Position numbers and translations under genes: made by a program
The notes under the pieces: generated by a model
Databases searched by the model: none
Told to the model about the DNA's origin: nothing
What the model saw: only the letters and a program-made list of their open reading frames with translations
Source of the DNA: Pseudomonas lactucae
GTDB lineage: Bacteria > Pseudomonadota > Gammaproteobacteria > Pseudomonadales > Pseudomonadaceae
Assembly: GCF_016937615.1 (NCBI RefSeq)
Contig: NZ_JAFHKI010000013.1
Location: 1 to 64,000 of the forward strand
Direction of reading: 5' to 3'
DNA length: 64,000 nucleotides
In this document: positions 19,863 to 28,997 of the stretch, piece after piece
Layout: each line of letters opens with the position of its first letter
How positions within the stretch are numbered: position 1 is the first letter of the stretch

Positions 19863-20822
19863 ATGCCGCGAACGCTCATTAGAAAAAACCCGAGCAACTT
19901 CAAAACACTGCCGCTGCACGTCGAAGCCACACCCGAAGGCCTGAGCTACCAAAGCGTGGGCATGCCGCTCAACTTCGCCCAGACCCTGCAACGGCGCAAG
20001 CCGGTCGACGTGCCAGACCCTGAACGCTTCGCCGTTGAACTGGCAAACCTCGGCGTGTCGGTGCGACTGACCCTGCACTGGCAAAATCGCGACTACTGGG
20101 TACTGGTGCGCCAGCGTCGCCAGGACCGTGGCGATGTGGTGCTCAAGCTGATCTCCGGCTACGTCCCGGCCCATGAACTGAACCTGCCGCTGCACACTGC
20201 CATTCAGGAAATTGCCGAGGAGTGCCTGCTGGAAACCCCCGAAGGTTGGCTTGGCGGGCGCTTCAATGACACCTGGCTACCCGCGCCCTATTCCGCCGCG
20301 CTGCATTACCGCGAAGCGCTGCCATTTCGCTTGAGCCCGCTGTCCGGCGCGGCCCGCCCGGTGCGTTGCGCCACCACCCAATTGATCGAGCGGCCACGGG
20401 CCTACGTGCATTTGCCCACGGCATCGCTGCAACTGATTTATGACCTGCGCCTGGAAGTGCCCAAGGAAGCCAAATCCTTGAGCCTGTTCCATGTGGACGA
20501 ACGCTTGGAGGGCGACCAGTTGGTAGCGCGCCTTGATCGCAAGCGGCCGGACCTGTACCTGATGCCGCTCAAAGATGGTCAGCCCCTGCCGGAGCTTTAC
20601 ACCGTCAAGAAAGACCAGTTGTACCCGGCCAGCACACGGGGCCTGTATCTGGCAGAAAGCTTCGCCCAGCAGGAAGGCTGGCTGGTACGCGAGGAACGTA
20701 TTCGCTGGAAGGATTGGCTGAGGCAGCAAGGGCTGGCGGAGCCTGAGAAAGAATCGAAATTGAAGGGTTTGGCACGGCGGGTGCTGCGCAAAATTGTGCC
20801 GAAGAAAAAGGCCAAGGGCTAA
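19863..20822 (+). CDS. conserved protein with a degenerate Nudix-like motif
   Basis: The 319-residue protein matches a pseudomonad family often labelled 'metal ABC transporter ATPase', but I see no Walker A or ABC signature. Instead, residues around 100-126 resemble a Nudix box with two extra residues: G-X5-E-X9-QEIAEECLL, where the classical box is G-X5-E-X7-REUXEEXGU. The C-terminus is very basic (RVLRKIVPKKKAKG), which could suit nucleic-acid or membrane contact. AGGAG lies 6 bases before the ATG at 19863. It is the last gene of the flavoprotein / aldo-keto reductase run. Function unknown; the Nudix idea is inference. Confidence 0.7.
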   Translation: MPRTLIRKNPSNFKTLPLHVEATPEGLSYQSVGMPLNFAQTLQRRKPVDVPDPERFAVELANLGVSVRLTLHWQNRDYWVLVRQRRQDRGDVVLKLISGYVPAHELNLPLHTAIQEIAEECLLETPEGWLGGRFNDTWLPAPYSAALHYREALPFRLSPLSGAARPVRCATTQLIERPRAYVHLPTASLQLIYDLRLEVPKEAKSLSLFHVDERLEGDQLVARLDRKRPDLYLMPLKDGQPLPELYTVKKDQLYPASTRGLYLAESFAQQEGWLVREERIRWKDWLRQQGLAEPEKESKLKGLARRVLRKIVPKKKAKG

Positions 20823-20840
20823 AGACTGATGGACCAGGAC

Positions 20841-20876
20841 CCAACTGTGGGAGGTGGCATGCCCACCCACAGTTGG
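20841..20876. terminator. palindrome between convergent genes
   Basis: CCAACTGTGGG (20841-20851) pairs perfectly with CCCACAGTTGG (20866-20876). It lies between the plus-strand Nudix-like gene and the minus-strand SDR gene, so it is probably a two-way terminator. There is no T tract. The GTGGGAGG core also recalls a shortened REP element. Confidence 0.5.
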
Positions 20877-20883
20877 ATCGCGG

Positions 20884-21819
20884 TCAGCCGTTAAGCAATC
20901 GTTCCAGCCCGACCTTCAACGGCGTAGGTTCCGGCAACGTGAAGCTCGCCAACAACCGCCGGTTATTCGCCCGCGAATGCCGGATGTCCCCCGAACGCGC
21001 AGCCCCGTAGGTCACGGCAGGCAGCGCGCCCAGCGCATCTTCCAACGCCTGCAATACCTGCTTGAGCGTGGTGGTGCGGTTCCAGCCTACGTTGATCGCG
21101 CCCATAGGCGCATCCGGCACTTCGATGGCCTGCACCAATACGTCCACCAGGTCTTCCACGTACATAAAGTCACGGGTCTGCTCGCCATCGCCAAACACGG
21201 CAATCGGCAGGCCCTGCCGGGCCCGCTCGCAGAAGATGCTGATCACACCGGAGTACGGCGATGATGGGTCCTGGCGCGGCCCGAAGATATTGAAGAAACG
21301 GAAGATCACCGGCTCCAGAGCATGCTGGCGGCGGTAGAAATCAAAGTAGTGCTCACCGGCCAGTTTGTCCGACGCGTAGGGCGTCAACGGTGCCTTGGTG
21401 GTCTCTTCATCGATGGAGGCACCTTCGCCATTGTTGCCGTACACCGCGGCGCTGGACGCATACACCACGCGCTTGACGCCCGCCTTGCGCATGGCTTCGC
21501 AGACATTCAGGGTACCGACGAAATTGCTCTGGTGCGTGCTGACCGGGTCATCCACCGAAGCCTGCACCGACGCCACCGCCGCCAGGTGCACCACCGCCAT
21601 CGCGCCGACGGCGGCACGCGCCACCAGCTCGGCATCGGCCACGTCGCCTTCGATCAGCTCGACACGCGGATTATCCAACGCCAGGTTGCCGCGCCTGCCC
21701 GTGGACAGGTTGTCCAGCACACGCACGGCATAGCCTTTGGCGAGCAACGCGTCGACCAGGTGCGAGCCAATAAAGCCCGCGCCGCCAGTGATCAGCACCA
21801 ACGGATCGGCCTTATTCAT
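20884..21819 (-). CDS. NAD-dependent epimerase/dehydratase (SDR, GalE-like)
   Basis: The 311-residue extended SDR has the nucleotide-binding motif TGGAGFIGSHL near the start, the serine region YASSAAVYG and the active-site YXXXK in PYASDKLAGE. The family includes UDP-sugar 4-epimerases, so a role in supplying a core or O-antigen sugar is likely but the substrate is not known. Start at the ATG 21817-21819, which overlaps the hldE stop by 8 bases; the longer frame reads back into hldE. It is the last gene of the waaL-msbA-hldE run. Confidence 0.85.
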   Translation of the reverse strand: MNKADPLVLITGGAGFIGSHLVDALLAKGYAVRVLDNLSTGRRGNLALDNPRVELIEGDVADAELVARAAVGAMAVVHLAAVASVQASVDDPVSTHQSNFVGTLNVCEAMRKAGVKRVVYASSAAVYGNNGEGASIDEETTKAPLTPYASDKLAGEHYFDFYRRQHALEPVIFRFFNIFGPRQDPSSPYSGVISIFCERARQGLPIAVFGDGEQTRDFMYVEDLVDVLVQAIEVPDAPMGAINVGWNRTTTLKQVLQALEDALGALPAVTYGAARSGDIRHSRANNRRLLASFTLPEPTPLKVGLERLLNG

Positions 21820-23235
21820 TGTTGCGGATCTTCTCGACAATCGCCGTGGTCGAGCTGTTCTCAACCAGGCCCAGCACTTTGACCGTGCCGCCGTAGGCGC
21901 TGACGATATCGGCGCCGACCACCTGGTCGACGGAGTAGTCGCCGCCTTTGACCAGCACGTCCGGCTTGACCTGGGCCAGCAGGTTTTCCGGCGTGCCTTC
22001 AGGGAAACTGATCACCCAGTCCACCGCACCCAAACCGGCCAGCACGGCCATGCGCCGGTCGACGCTGTTGATCGGACGGCCCGGCCCTTTCAGGCGGCTG
22101 ACCGAAGCGTCGTCGTTGACCGCAACGATCAGGCGATCGCCTTGGGCGCGAGCCTGCTCCAGGTACGTCACGTGCCCGGCGTGCAGGATGTCGAAGCAAC
22201 CATTGGTGAACACAATGCTTTCGTTGTGCGCGCGCGCATCGTCAATCGCCAGCAGCAGTTGCTCGATGGTCAGCACACCGCGCTCCGAGCCTTCGGAGCG
22301 CTGGATGGCCCGGCGCAGTTCAGGCGCGCTGATGGCAGCGGTACCCAACTTGCCGACCACGATTCCCGCCGCCAGATTGGCCAGGGCCACGGCGTGGGGC
22401 AGCTCTTCGCCGGCCGCGATGGAGGCGGCCAGGGTGGAAATCACGGTGTCGCCGGCGCCGGTGACGTCGAACACTTCACGGGCGCGTGCCGGCAGGTGCA
22501 TCGCCGGGTGACCGGGACGCAGCAGGGTCATGCCGTGTTCGCCACGGGTCACCAGCAGGGCGCCGAGGTCAAGATCGGCCATCAACGCGGCACCTTTGCT
22601 CACCAGTTCGTGCTCGTCGGCACACCCGCCGACGATGGCTTCGAACTCGCTGAGGTTCGGCGTGATCAAGCTGGCGCCTCGATAAATCGAGAAATCCTTG
22701 CCCTTGGGATCGGCCAGCACCGGAATGCCCTTGGCCTTGGCGGCCTGGATGAGCAGCTGGTGATTCTTCAACGCGCCCTTGCCGTAATCGGACAGCACCA
22801 GCACCTTGACGCCTTCGAGCAGCGCGTCGACCTGCTCACTGAGGACCAGGGCGTCGGTAGCGAACGGTTCTTCGAAATCGATACGCAGCAATTGCTGGTG
22901 ACGGCTCATGACCCGCAGCTTGACGATAGTCGGCTGGTGCGCAATACGCTGGAACAGCGCACGCACGCCGGCACCGCGCAGGCTGTTGGCCAGGCTGTCG
23001 GCGGCTTCGTCGTCGCCGGTCACCCCCACCAGAGAGGCCGGGGCGCCGAGGGCGGCGATGTTGAGGGCAACGTTGGCAGCGCCGCCTGGACGTCTTCGAT
23101 TTGCTCGACCTTGACTACCGGTACCGGCGCCTCAGGGGAAATCCGTGAGGTACCGCCATGCCAGTAACGGTCGAGCATGACATCGCCGACCACCAAGACA
23201 GGGGCTTGATCGAATCGCGGCATGGACAACTTCAT
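21812..23235 (-). pseudogene. hldE: bifunctional heptose kinase/adenylyltransferase HldE, frameshifted as given
   Basis: HldE makes ADP-heptose for the LPS inner core: it phosphorylates heptose 7-phosphate and then adds AMP. Reading from [10 protein letters not shown] at 23235, the frame is normal up to VKVEQIED (residue 48) and then goes wrong. The expected continuation [18 protein letters not shown] is present in another frame. One base missing at about 23091-23092 explains it, and restoring it gives 474 residues, the usual length. Both domains are otherwise intact: ribokinase-type TGAGDT in the first, and FTNGCFDILHAGHV in the cytidylyltransferase-like second. It sits between msbA and the SDR gene. 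If real, the lesion would give deep-rough LPS; a sequencing error is more likely. Confidence 0.92.
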
Positions 23236-23330
23236 GGAGCAACCCACTACAAAAAATGAACAGGGGCGCGATATTAGCACAGGGTGAGCGCCGCCCAACT
23301 CCGGCGCGTTCACCCAGTTTTCAGAAACAC

Positions 23331-23349
23331 GGGGCGCGTTGCACGCCCC
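23331..23349 (-). terminator. GC-rich stem-loop after msbA
   Basis: GGGGCG (23331-23336) pairs with CGCCCC (23344-23349), 7 bases after the msbA stop codon. The T tract that follows on the minus strand is short (GTGTTTC), so it may only partly separate msbA from hldE 100 bases downstream. Confidence 0.45.
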
Positions 23350-23355
23350 GGCGCG

Positions 23356-25164
23356 TCAAGTGATGTTTTGGGTGGCCGGTTCATCCAGCCCCATGGCGTG
23401 CAGGCGCGAGTAGTAGCCGCCCATGGCCAGCAATTGGACGTGTGTCCCACGCTCGACAATTTCGCCGTGGTCCATCACCAGAATCAGGTCGGCCTTCTCG
23501 ATGGTCGACAAGCGATGCGCGATCACCAGGGTGGTACGCCCTTTCATGACCTTGTCCAACGCCGCCTGGATATGCCGCTCGGACTCGGTATCCAGCGCCG
23601 ACGTCGCCTCATCGAGGATCAGCAGCGGCGCGTTTTTCAGCAGGGCGCGGGCGATTGCCAGGCGCTGGCGCTGGCCACCGGAAAGCAGCACACCGTTCTC
23701 ACCGACTTCGGTGTCCAGGCCTTTGGGCAACTCGGCGATGAAGTCCATGGCATAGGCATCGGCGGCGGCTTTTTCGATGTCGGCGCGCGGTGCGTCGGCC
23801 AGGTCGCCGTAGGCGATGTTGTTAGCCACGGTATCGTTGAACAGGGTGACATGCTGGGTCACCTGGGCCACGTGCCGACGCAGGTTGCGCAGGCGATAGT
23901 CTTCGATTTCCACCTCATCGAGCAGGATTTCGCCGGCTTCGTGGTGATAGAAACGCGGGATCAGGCTGGCCAGTGTCGATTTGCCGCTGCCCGAGCGTCC
24001 GACCAGGGCGATCATCTGCCCCGGCTCCGCGCTGAAGGAGATGTTCTTGAGCACCTCGCGTTCGGTCCCTGGGTAGGTGAAGCTCAGGTTGCGCACATCC
24101 AGGCGGCCGCTGACGCGGTCTCGTTCAACCGTGCCGGTGTCGACCTCGGGTTCTTCATCCAACTGCTCGAAGATGCTCTCGGCACCCGCCACGCCTTTCT
24201 GGATCGTCGAGCTGACTTCGGACAGCTGGCGGATCGGCTTGGGCAACAGGCCCGCCGCGGTGATGTAGGCCACCAGGTCACCGGCCGTGGCGTCGCCGCG
24301 CAGCAGCAATACCAGGAACATCAGCGTGGCCATGGCGGTGTAGATCACCAGTTGCAGCATCGGGGTGTAGACCGCGCCGGTCTTGTTCATGCGCAGTTGC
24401 TTGTCGGTATTGCCTTGGCTGGCGGCGGCAAAGCGGCGCTCTTCATAGCCTTCGCCACCGAAGCTGCGCACCACGCGGTAACCCTGAATGGTTTCCGAGG
24501 CCACGTGTGTCACGTCACCCATCGCCACCTGGATTTTCTTGCTCTGCTTGCGGAATTTCTTGCTGGTGCTGCCGACCATGATCGCGATCAGCGGCAGGAT
24601 CGCCAGCATCACCAGGGTGAGTTTCCAGTTCATCCACAGCAGGTAGCCGAACAGGAACACCACCGTCAGGCCCTCGCGGATCACGACCTTGATCGCATCC
24701 GTGGCCGCGCCGGTGACCATGGTCACGTTGAAGGTGATCCGGGAAATCAGATGCCCCGAGTTATGGGTATCGAAATAACGGTTGGGCAGCACCAGCAGCT
24801 TGTTGAACAACTGCACGCGCAGGTCATGCACCAACCCCAGGGACACCTTGGCCAGGTAGTAGTTGCCCAGGAAGGAGCCCAGCCCTTGCCACGCGGCGAT
24901 CAGGATGATCAGCAACGGCACGGCCATCAGCAGTTTCAAGTCCTTGAACAACGGGACCTTGGGCATGAACACCACGTCGGGATTGCTCAGGCCATCCACG
25001 AAGTATTTGAGGATCCCGGCGAGCATCGGCTGGGTGGACGCAAAGATCACGAAGCCCACGATACTCAGCAAGAACATGCCGATGTAGGGTTTCACATAGC
25101 CCAGCAGCCTGAGATAGATTTTCAGGCTGGACTCCTGGTCCGCTTTGGGCGGTGCGTCACTCAT
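23356..25164 (-). CDS. msbA: lipid A export ATP-binding/permease protein MsbA
   Basis: MsbA is the homodimeric ABC flippase that moves lipid A-core across the inner membrane. The 602-residue protein has six membrane helices in the N-terminal half and a full ATPase domain: Walker A GRSGSGKST, signature LSGGQRQRLAIARALL, Walker B LLILDEATSALD and the H-loop VIAHRLSTIE. I use the ATG at 25164 rather than the upstream GTG at 25176, because the latter overlaps the waaL stop and no Shine-Dalgarno sequence supports it. It lies directly after waaL (8-base gap), giving a flip-and-ligate gene pair. Confidence 0.96.
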   Translation of the reverse strand: MSDAPPKADQESSLKIYLRLLGYVKPYIGMFLLSIVGFVIFASTQPMLAGILKYFVDGLSNPDVVFMPKVPLFKDLKLLMAVPLLIILIAAWQGLGSFLGNYYLAKVSLGLVHDLRVQLFNKLLVLPNRYFDTHNSGHLISRITFNVTMVTGAATDAIKVVIREGLTVVFLFGYLLWMNWKLTLVMLAILPLIAIMVGSTSKKFRKQSKKIQVAMGDVTHVASETIQGYRVVRSFGGEGYEERRFAAASQGNTDKQLRMNKTGAVYTPMLQLVIYTAMATLMFLVLLLRGDATAGDLVAYITAAGLLPKPIRQLSEVSSTIQKGVAGAESIFEQLDEEPEVDTGTVERDRVSGRLDVRNLSFTYPGTEREVLKNISFSAEPGQMIALVGRSGSGKSTLASLIPRFYHHEAGEILLDEVEIEDYRLRNLRRHVAQVTQHVTLFNDTVANNIAYGDLADAPRADIEKAAADAYAMDFIAELPKGLDTEVGENGVLLSGGQRQRLAIARALLKNAPLLILDEATSALDTESERHIQAALDKVMKGRTTLVIAHRLSTIEKADLILVMDHGEIVERGTHVQLLAMGGYYSRLHAMGLDEPATQNIT

Positions 25165-25172
25165 GGTCAAGC

Positions 25173-26351
25173 TCACTGATCGGATGGGACGCGAACTTTA
25201 TCACAAGCGTCGGGTTTGGCCCGAGCCCAGACCAAAACACTGGCGAGCGCGATCGGCAGCCAGGAGATGAACCACTCGGCCCGTGGCGTGCCGGTCAGGC
25301 TGGCGGCATCGAACTGCATGGCCAGGAACGAGAACACCCAGACGCCGATGACGCCCTTGCCGTAGAGCGTGTCGCGCGCTTTCCAGGCCTGCCACAGCAC
25401 GCCGAACCACAGGCAGCACCACAGCAGCAGGCCCGGCAGGCCCAGCTCGATCGTCACATGGGTGAACAGATTGTGGGAGTGATCGAAATAAAGGTTATCG
25501 GCAAAAACCTTGTACTCGCCGCCCAGGCCCAGGCCGGTCCAGGGACGCTCGCTGATCATCTGCATGGCCGCCATGAAGATCTGTGGACGGTAGGACACGC
25601 CACGGGACAGCATCAACGACTGCATGGCGAAGAACACCGCCAGCGCCGCCACCACCGCGCCAATGGCAATCACGCTGGAGCGACGGTCGCGGCACCAGGC
25701 GGGCATGGCGACGATGGTCAACAACAACGCCAGGGCCGCGCCGCGGCTTTGGCTCAGCACCACGAACAGCCCAAGAAGCCCGATGGCCAGCGCCCAACCC
25801 ACCTGCATCCAGCGGCCACGCGGCATCCAATGCAGCAGCCAGACCGCCGCCACGCCAATCACATAGGCGCCCAGGATAGGATGGGACAACTCACCCAGGC
25901 CTTCGAGGCGGGCGTACCAGACGTTGTGCTCCAGGCCGTAGAACTTGATGATCGCCACCAATGACGACAACGCCAGGCCAGCACCGCCCCATTGCATCAC
26001 GCGGATGACCTGCTCGGTTCGGCCACAGGCGAACACCGGGAAAAACAGCAGGAACACGCCGATATACAACAGGCGCTTGGCCTCGCGCGAAGGGTCGTGG
26101 GCGTTGGTCCATGTCAGGCTGATCATGCCCCAGGCCGCCAGCAACACCACTATCACGCACAGCCAGCGCTGTTCACGCCAGACCTCCTTGAGTCGTTCTC
26201 GCGCCGCCCAGGCAAACACCATGGCCGGCAACCAGAGAAACAGGGTCAGCCCTTGTTGATAAAGCTTGTTGGTCGGTGCGAAGGCAATTGCCAGCAAAAA
26301 CCAAAGCAGCCCCAAAATCATCCATACCTGCGCCCCACGACTTGCCTGCAT
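25173..26351 (-). CDS. waaL: O-antigen ligase WaaL
   Basis: A polytopic inner-membrane protein with 10-12 predicted spans (392 residues) and the Wzy_C/WaaL signature region. It has the arginine after the central helices (LSQSRGAAL) and the periplasmic histidine region (DHSHNLFTHVTIELGLPGL) typical of O-antigen ligases, which join polymerised O antigen to lipid A-core. I choose the ATG at 26351 because AGGAG lies six bases before it; the ATG at 26390 would add 13 residues with no ribosome binding site. It heads the waaL-msbA run and is divergent from the small kinase-like gene, with only 70-110 bases between. Confidence 0.88.
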   Translation of the reverse strand: MQASRGAQVWMILGLLWFLLAIAFAPTNKLYQQGLTLFLWLPAMVFAWAARERLKEVWREQRWLCVIVVLLAAWGMISLTWTNAHDPSREAKRLLYIGVFLLFFPVFACGRTEQVIRVMQWGGAGLALSSLVAIIKFYGLEHNVWYARLEGLGELSHPILGAYVIGVAAVWLLHWMPRGRWMQVGWALAIGLLGLFVVLSQSRGAALALLLTIVAMPAWCRDRRSSVIAIGAVVAALAVFFAMQSLMLSRGVSYRPQIFMAAMQMISERPWTGLGLGGEYKVFADNLYFDHSHNLFTHVTIELGLPGLLLWCCLWFGVLWQAWKARDTLYGKGVIGVWVFSFLAMQFDAASLTGTPRAEWFISWLPIALASVLVWARAKPDACDKVRVPSDQ

Positions 26352-26460
26352 CACCCGCTCCTGAATACGTTCAACCTGCCACCCCAGCATGGTTAAAACC
26401 CAAAACTTTCGGCATTATTGCCGATCACTGTGCCCGCGACTCCCACAAGGCTTTCCGACG

Positions 26461-27066
26461 ATGCAATGTTCAAGGCTTCCCCAAGCCGATTTAAACGCGA
26501 TGATTGACGGTGCCAAAATCCTCGAAAAGGACAGCTACGGCCCCAAAGTCTACCTGCTGACCGACGGGAATATCCTTAAACTGTTTCGCCGCAAGCGTCT
26601 GTTTTCGTCCGCGCTGTTTCGCCCCTACTCCAAACGGTTCATCGACAACGTGGCGCAATTGCAGCAGCGCGGCATCCCCACCTTGACCGTACTGGCGTTC
26701 TACCAATTGACAGCTCCCGGCATGACGGCCGTGCTGTACCGCCCGTTGCCAGGGGAAACGTTGCGCCAGATTTCCAATCAGGAAGGTTTTGACTGGCAGA
26801 CGAACCTCGACCCGCTGGTAGCGCTTATTCGCCGCCTGCACGGCGCGGGGATCTACTTTCGCTCCCTGCACCTGGGCAACATCGTGGTCACGCCCGACAA
26901 CGAGATGGGCCTGATCGACGTGGCTGACATGCGTTTTCTGCGCGCGCCGCTGAACCCGGAACTCGCGCGGCGTAACCTGCAACACTTCGCACGCTATATT
27001 GCCCGTGAGAAGCTGAACGAACGCTTTCCAATGCAAGCACTGGAGCAAGCGCTGCTAGCGGCATGA
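26461..27066 (+). CDS. kinase-fold protein of the LPS cluster ('toluene tolerance' family, PA4998-like)
   Basis: The 201-residue protein has a small kinase-like fold: a beta-lobe lysine (ILKLFRRKRLFSS), a hinge region (VLYRPLPGETLRQI), then YFRSLHLGNIVVT where a catalytic loop is expected, and GLIDVADM for the metal-binding Asp. The usual HXD aspartate of the catalytic loop is missing (FRSLH), so it may be an inactive or divergent kinase. It is the only plus-strand gene inside the LPS region and overlaps the convergent glycosyltransferase gene by 12 bases. I use the ATG at 26461; the longer frame to 26389 runs antisense into waaL. Known homologues are annotated as toluene tolerance or LPS kinase proteins; function not proven. 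Confidence 0.75.
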   Translation: MQCSRLPQADLNAMIDGAKILEKDSYGPKVYLLTDGNILKLFRRKRLFSSALFRPYSKRFIDNVAQLQQRGIPTLTVLAFYQLTAPGMTAVLYRPLPGETLRQISNQEGFDWQTNLDPLVALIRRLHGAGIYFRSLHLGNIVVTPDNEMGLIDVADMRFLRAPLNPELARRNLQHFARYIAREKLNERFPMQALEQALLAA

Positions 27067-28152
27067 GAACAGCCGTCGGGTAGTTTGCGTGAACTCATCC
27101 CAGGCCTGGTCCGGTGCCAGCACCCGTGACTGAGCCTCGACGACCTGCGCACCCGACGTCGCGAACGCGCGCGCCATAAGGTCGCCCCAGGCGGCTGCAT
27201 CATCGGCGGGGGCGTACCAGCCGGCGTCCCCCAGTTGCTCGCGGAACACCGCCAGTTCACTGGTCAGCACGGGAACGCCGGCCATCACCGCTTCCTGCAG
27301 GATCAGCCCCAAGCCCTCTTCGGTTGACGGAATCGCCACCCAGTCAAACGCCCGGTAAAGGGTCGCCGCCTCAGGCAGGTGCCCCGCAAGCGTCACCTTG
27401 CCCTGCAAACCAAGCTGCTCGATACGCGCCTCAAGCGCTTCCCGAGCCGGCCCTTCGCCAATGATCACCAAGCGTGCGTCCGGTTTATCGGCCGACACGC
27501 CGGCAAAGGCCTCCAGCAAACACGCAAACCCTTTGCCGTCGACCAACCGGCCTACCGCGCCCAACACCGGCGAGCCCGTCAACGGCAACTCCAGACGCGT
27601 TCGCGCCTGTTCGCGGGACAGCGCCGCCGCACGGAAAACGGCAGGGTCGAAGGCGCTGCGCAGCACCGCCACCGGCCTCTGCAGGTGACGTTCAAGGGAG
27701 TCGGCCAGGGTCTGCGACACGGCGGCCAGCGTGAGTTGCGACGCGGGAAACTGCGCCACCAGCTGTTGATCAGCGCGGCGCAAACGCGTGGCGCCATGAA
27801 AGATCACCACAGCCCGCACATGCGGCAAGCGCTTGAGTACCGGTAAAAGCACGCGGGCGACACCGATACCGTCAAGCAGCACAACCTGCACGTCCTCAGG
27901 CAAGGCCTTCCGGAAACGTGCGCGCATCCAGGGCATCAGCAACTTCCACAGGTGCCGCCCCTTGAGCCTCGCAGAGGAAAGGTTCCACTCCACGGCCTGT
28001 TCGACCAGGCCCTCACTGTCGGTCGCGCTGCCTTGAAGCAGCCAGGTGTGCACAGGTACGCCGCTGTCGGCGTGGGACAGTATTTGCTGATGAACCTTCT
28101 GCACCGAAGCAAATGCAGTACCACCAGCCCACATGACGTTGAGGATACTCAT
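27055..28152 (-). CDS. GT4-family glycosyltransferase (LPS core)
   Basis: The 365-residue protein has the two-Rossmann GT-B fold. The C-terminal nucleotide-sugar site shows GRLVDGKGFACLLEAF, VIIGEGPAREALE and the E-X7-E motif in STEEGLGLILQEAVMAGVP. Start at the ATG 28152 (MSILNVMWAGG). It lies next to another glycosyltransferase in the position where P. aeruginosa has wapR between waaL and ssg, but WapR is a different family there, so I do not use that name. Sugar donor unknown. It is the last gene of the long minus-strand core operon and overlaps a convergent kinase-like gene. Confidence 0.85.
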   Translation of the reverse strand: MSILNVMWAGGTAFASVQKVHQQILSHADSGVPVHTWLLQGSATDSEGLVEQAVEWNLSSARLKGRHLWKLLMPWMRARFRKALPEDVQVVLLDGIGVARVLLPVLKRLPHVRAVVIFHGATRLRRADQQLVAQFPASQLTLAAVSQTLADSLERHLQRPVAVLRSAFDPAVFRAAALSREQARTRLELPLTGSPVLGAVGRLVDGKGFACLLEAFAGVSADKPDARLVIIGEGPAREALEARIEQLGLQGKVTLAGHLPEAATLYRAFDWVAIPSTEEGLGLILQEAVMAGVPVLTSELAVFREQLGDAGWYAPADDAAAWGDLMARAFATSGAQVVEAQSRVLAPDQAWDEFTQTTRRLFSCR

Positions 28153-28191
28153 CAAAAAAACCTTATGCGGCGTGGGTATGACTAATCGGGC

Positions 28192-28956
28192 CTACAGATG
28201 GATCAACCAGCCGATGCCGACCCCAAGGACCAGCATGACCGCCAGTTTGATCCGCTCTCGCCGCTTGCGTCGCGCTTTGGTCAAGCGCTCTTCCGCCGTC
28301 GACACATGCAAACCGAAACCGGTGTGCAGGACCGCATCGCCTTCCAGGGTCACGGCCGCCAGGTTCAACTGTGCGTAACGCTTGGAAAGCCCCTTCTCGC
28401 CCGCGAACCCCGCATAGGGCGCGCACAAGCGGTACTCCTTGATCCGCCGCAGGCCAGGGTTCAGCGAGAACCCCTGCCACTCGGGCTTGTCGGACAGCAA
28501 CGGATAACACGGCACCCCGCCGATCACTTCGCGCGGCCCCAGGTGAATATAGGGGCTGTGCACCTGCAAGTCGTACACGTAGTTGCGCAACCAGACCTGG
28601 AGAATATCGGGGCGCTGTTCCAGTACCGTCTTGGAATCCTCGACAAACCCCGGTCGATAAAACGCCCAGTCATCCTCGCAATGGAAGATGTAAGGCGTCT
28701 TGACCGACGCGTAAGCCAAGTCGATGGATGCCAATTGACCAAGCTTTGGCCGGTTGACGAAAAAAGTGCAGTGGCTGCGCCAGTGTTCGGGAATCGCCAG
28801 ACGTGCCGCGTCGTCGCCGGCGTCTTCGGTAATCAGGACTTCACGGATATCCGCCGTGTTGAACAGGTCGAAGCTCTCAAGCGTGCGCTTCAACAAATCG
28901 AAACGACCGCAACTGGTGACGACAAGTGTTATGTCGCTCTGATCTGAGAATTGCAT
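28192..28956 (-). CDS. GT2-like glycosyltransferase with C-terminal membrane anchor
   Basis: The 254-residue protein starts like a GT-A enzyme (ITLVVTSCGRFDLLKRTLESF) and has the metal-binding acidic site HCEDDW. It ends in a predicted membrane helix (LAVMLVLGVGIGWLIHL), preceded by an arginine/lysine-rich stretch, so it is probably anchored to the inner leaflet. It is in line with ssg upstream (41-base gap) and the GT4 gene downstream. By position it could correspond to the P. aeruginosa rhamnosyltransferase WapR, but I cannot confirm that from sequence. Confidence 0.78.
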   Translation of the reverse strand: MQFSDQSDITLVVTSCGRFDLLKRTLESFDLFNTADIREVLITEDAGDDAARLAIPEHWRSHCTFFVNRPKLGQLASIDLAYASVKTPYIFHCEDDWAFYRPGFVEDSKTVLEQRPDILQVWLRNYVYDLQVHSPYIHLGPREVIGGVPCYPLLSDKPEWQGFSLNPGLRRIKEYRLCAPYAGFAGEKGLSKRYAQLNLAAVTLEGDAVLHTGFGLHVSTAEERLTKARRKRRERIKLAVMLVLGVGIGWLIHL

Positions 28957-28997
28957 CCAAGCCTCGATAGTATTATATGGCCATCACTTGACCTTAA

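Noticed and set aside
20841-20876. CRISPR-like repeat
   Set aside because: Single palindrome only, with no repeat/spacer pattern; no CRISPR array or cas gene was found anywhere in the window.
21820-21864. Longer N-terminus for the SDR gene (to 21864)
   Set aside because: It overlaps hldE coding sequence and lacks similarity; the ATG at 21819 gives the usual start MNKADPL.
26352-26390. waaL start at 26390
   Set aside because: No Shine-Dalgarno sequence there, while AGGAG precedes the ATG at 26351; still possible as a minor start.
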